7,266 nt of DNA from an uncultured Lachnospiraceae bacterium. Its GTDB lineage: Bacteria; Bacillota; Clostridia; Lachnospirales; Lachnospiraceae. The stretch is taken from NCBI GenBank assembly GCA_900313265.1, contig OMRN01000415.1, positions 1 to 7,266 on the forward strand, in the 5' to 3' direction. Of this stretch, positions 5,238 to 7,266 are shown piece by piece; the first letter of the stretch is position 1, and the number at the start of each line of letters is the position of its first letter. A model generated the notes under the pieces. It worked only from the letters and a program-made list of their open reading frames with translations. It made no database searches and was not told where the DNA came from. The translations under genes were made by a program, and so were the position numbers.

Positions 5238-7266
5238 TTAATCTCCTCCTGTTGCCGTAAGAGGTGTATCCGCCTCACCGGTAATCAGGTTGTCTCTGTT
5301 CTTTAAGTCAAAGTAATAAGCAAGCACGTCTTTGGAAAGCTGTGCGGCATAGTCCGAAGAATATCCGTTCATAATCCTGGTACTGATGGAAATCTGCGGG
5401 CTTTCATAGGGCGCATATCCGACAAAAAGCGCATGGTTGGCTCGTTTCTTGGACTCCTGTGCCGTTCCGGTTTTGCCGGCAGCGGTAACCGGAAGTTCGT
5501 TGAAGTAAAGTTTCGCTTCCACCACCCTTTTAAGACCCGTATGAACGGCATCCCAGTAATCGTTCGGAATATCGATATGGTTCCGGATGGTTGCATGATT
5601 ATCAAGGACAACATTCTCCTTTGCATCGACCACTTTGTTTAAAAGCGTCAGGTTATAAACGGTTCCGCTGTTGGCCACCGCCGTAATATAACGGTTCAGC
5701 CCGATTGTCGTATAGGCATGTTCACCCTGTCCGATGGCGGAAGGAACGGGATATACATGCGATACATTCGGCTCGGCCTCGTAAATTTCAATTCCCGATT
5801 TTTCCGTCAGACCGAATAAATCGGCATACTTTGCAAGACGGTCCGTACCGAGCGTATCGTCGTAAACATTGTTTTCGTCCTTTGCAAGGCGGTAACCGAC
5901 TTCGTAAAAGAAGCAGTTACAGGAATGTGCAATACCTCCGGTAACATTTAAATTTCCGTGCCCGCCGGGATAAATCCAGCATTTGTGCTGAATGCCGTAT
6001 AATTTGTCAAAAACTCCCACACAGGTAATTAAAGAAGTTGTATCGATGACGCCTTCGGACAGTCCTGCAACAGCCGAAACCGGTTTGAAGGTGGATCCGG
6101 GCGCCGAACGGTACTGTGTGGCATAATTCCAAAGCGGTCTGGAATAATCGTTATTTAAGCGGGCCAGATAGCTTGTATCCGCCGAATTGGCCAGACGGTT
6201 ATTGTCATACCCCGGATACGAAACCAGTGCCAGCACGTCACCGGTATTTACATCCGTGACAACAACGGCACCGCAACAGGGATCGAGTGCTAACTGTGCC
6301 GGAGTAATGTCCAGTTCGGAAATGCTTTGAAGCACAAAATCATACGGACTGATTGCACCGGCCTTTAAGGAATCCACTCTTTCTTTCGGAATATGAATCT
6401 GGTTCTGATCCCATAAAATCAGACAGATCTGACGACCGCTTATTAAATTCTGCGCAATCATGTATTTATAGATTTTCTTGGTAAATTCGGTATTCCCTTC
6501 GAGATTTTTCAGGGTATAACGGATAATGCTTTCGTAAATTTCCTCCGAATCGGAATACTTCTTGTTTACATCGAGTTTCTGCGTGTTAATCCAGTTTTGC
6601 GAAATGCAGTAATCCAGATATTCACGGATACTGATGGTTTCATCCTTTGCCCATGCAATATAGGTCGGATCTTCTTCGTATCCTTCGCCTTTTACGATGA
6701 TTCCGTGGTTTTCGGATGAAAGCATGGAAATAATAAAACTCTGGTAAACCTGATATTCCTTGGGAAGCTGGTTATAAGGTGTCGTCCCTTCTCTCATCTG
6801 AGCTTCGATTTCGTCAAGAACCGCCGCCTGTTTAATCAAAAATGCCTCATAGACTTCCCTCTCCGTCTCCGATGCATAATCCTTGGAAAATCGCCTCGTA
6901 TCGATTACGTTATTATTGAAAAATGCATTATAGACATCGTCAATCGGAATAATAATATCCTTCGAGTCCTGATTCTCTCTCGGAATAAATTCCTTCACAT
7001 TCCTGATTTTAGAAACGAGTATACCGGCGATTTTCTGTTCCAGCAAATGATAAACGGCAATCTGCAAATCCTTGTCAATCGTTAAGTATACGTCATCTCC
7101 GGCAACCGGAGCCGTATAGGAAGCGCGCTCTAATACTTTTCCCATGTTATTGACATATAACGTTTCCTTGCCCTTTGTACCCTGCAGATACTCTTCCATT
7201 GCCAGTTCCATGCCGGTCTTTCCGACAAAGTCGTTCATGGTATAACCGGAATTTTCGTTTTGGGAA
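5238..7266 (-). CDS. mrdA: penicillin-binding protein 2 (class B transpeptidase), 5' end cut off
   Basis: This class B PBP cross-links peptidoglycan outside the membrane as partner of RodA. The reading frame is open to the window edge; the first visible residues are SQNENSGYT before an internal Met at 7238, so that Met is not the start. The membrane anchor and part of the pedestal domain are missing; 675 residues and the stop are visible. Numbered from the internal Met: VGKTGMELAMEEYLQG (5-20) is the typical class B pedestal motif; LTID (52-55) begins the transpeptidase domain; S382-T-F-K385 holds the active serine; S439-C-N441 and K589-T-G follow. About 245 residues (roughly 75-320) of acidic, mostly helical-looking sequence are inserted between LTIDKDLQIAVYHLLEQKI and GAVVVTDVNTGDVLALVSYPGYD, which are nearly adjacent in E. 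coli PBP2. C406, C420, H427 and C440 form a probable zinc site. It is the first visible gene of the operon. A SpoVD-type paralogue is less likely given rodA next door. Confidence 0.94.
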   Translation of the reverse strand, partial: SQNENSGYTMNDFVGKTGMELAMEEYLQGTKGKETLYVNNMGKVLERASYTAPVAGDDVYLTIDKDLQIAVYHLLEQKIAGILVSKIRNVKEFIPRENQDSKDIIIPIDDVYNAFFNNNVIDTRRFSKDYASETEREVYEAFLIKQAAVLDEIEAQMREGTTPYNQLPKEYQVYQSFIISMLSSENHGIIVKGEGYEEDPTYIAWAKDETISIREYLDYCISQNWINTQKLDVNKKYSDSEEIYESIIRYTLKNLEGNTEFTKKIYKYMIAQNLISGRQICLILWDQNQIHIPKERVDSLKAGAISPYDFVLQSISELDITPAQLALDPCCGAVVVTDVNTGDVLALVSYPGYDNNRLANSADTSYLARLNNDYSRPLWNYATQYRSAPGSTFKPVSAVAGLSEGVIDTTSLITCVGVFDKLYGIQHKCWIYPGGHGNLNVTGGIAHSCNCFFYEVGYRLAKDENNVYDDTLGTDRLAKYADLFGLTEKSGIEIYEAEPNVSHVYPVPSAIGQGEHAYTTIGLNRYITAVANSGTVYNLTLLNKVVDAKENVVLDNHATIRNHIDIPNDYWDAVHTGLKRVVEAKLYFNELPVTAAGKTGTAQESKKRANHALFVGYAPYESPQISISTRIMNGYSSDYAAQLSKDVLAYYFDLKNRDNLITGEADTPLTATGGD
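5241..5250 (-). promoter_or_regulatory. rodA ribosome binding site inside the PBP2 3' end
   Basis: The minus strand reads AGGAGGAGAT, with a full AGGAGG 7 bases before the rodA ATG at 5237. It fixes that start. It overlaps the last codons of PBP2 and abuts its TAA, so a ribosome finishing PBP2 is placed over the rodA start. Confidence 0.88.

Noticed and set aside
7236..7238. ATG at 7238 as the start of PBP2.
   Set aside because: The frame stays open upstream to the window edge, the ATG lies inside the conserved YTMNDFVGKTG region, and the membrane anchor would be missing; it is an internal Met.

Overview
The window looks like a chromosomal segment from a low-to-moderate GC Clostridia member, most likely Lachnospiraceae. 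This rests on the gene set and order (class B PBP, RodA-type SEDS protein, methylglyoxal synthase, lipoprotein D,D-carboxypeptidase, then an HlyD-like protein and a YggS/YlmE-type PLP protein), on GGAGG-type ribosome binding sites and on a sigma-A type promoter. The species cannot be named from sequence alone. All seven genes lie on the minus strand, so transcription runs from high to low coordinates. There are no gene-free stretches above 300 bases and no sign of mobile elements, CRISPR arrays, tRNA or rRNA.

Reading in the direction of transcription, the first block (7266 to 2745) is a cell-wall elongation operon. It holds a class B penicillin-binding protein 2 (5' end cut off by the window edge), RodA (its ATG directly follows the PBP2 stop codon), methylglyoxal synthase mgsA (17-base gap) and a lipoprotein D,D-carboxypeptidase whose start lies inside the end of mgsA. 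PBP2 and RodA form the transpeptidase/glycosyltransferase pair of the elongasome, and the carboxypeptidase trims stem peptides. mgsA is a metabolic enzyme carried along in the operon.

The second block (about 2728 to 2181) is a self-contained unit. A near-consensus promoter drives a 139-residue P-loop protein of unknown function, and a strong intrinsic terminator follows.

The third block (2095 to the left edge) holds an HlyD-like membrane-anchored adaptor and then a YggS/YlmE-type PLP-binding protein, which runs off the window. In Firmicutes the latter usually precedes sepF (ylmF) in the division-associated ylm cluster.

No clearly new system is visible. The points most worth a second look are: glutamates in place of two conserved active-site aspartates (including the catalytic base) in MgsA; a roughly 245-residue insertion in the PBP2 transpeptidase domain; a Cys/Cys/His/Cys pattern in PBP2 matching the zinc site of E. 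coli PBP2; and the independently transcribed small P-loop protein.
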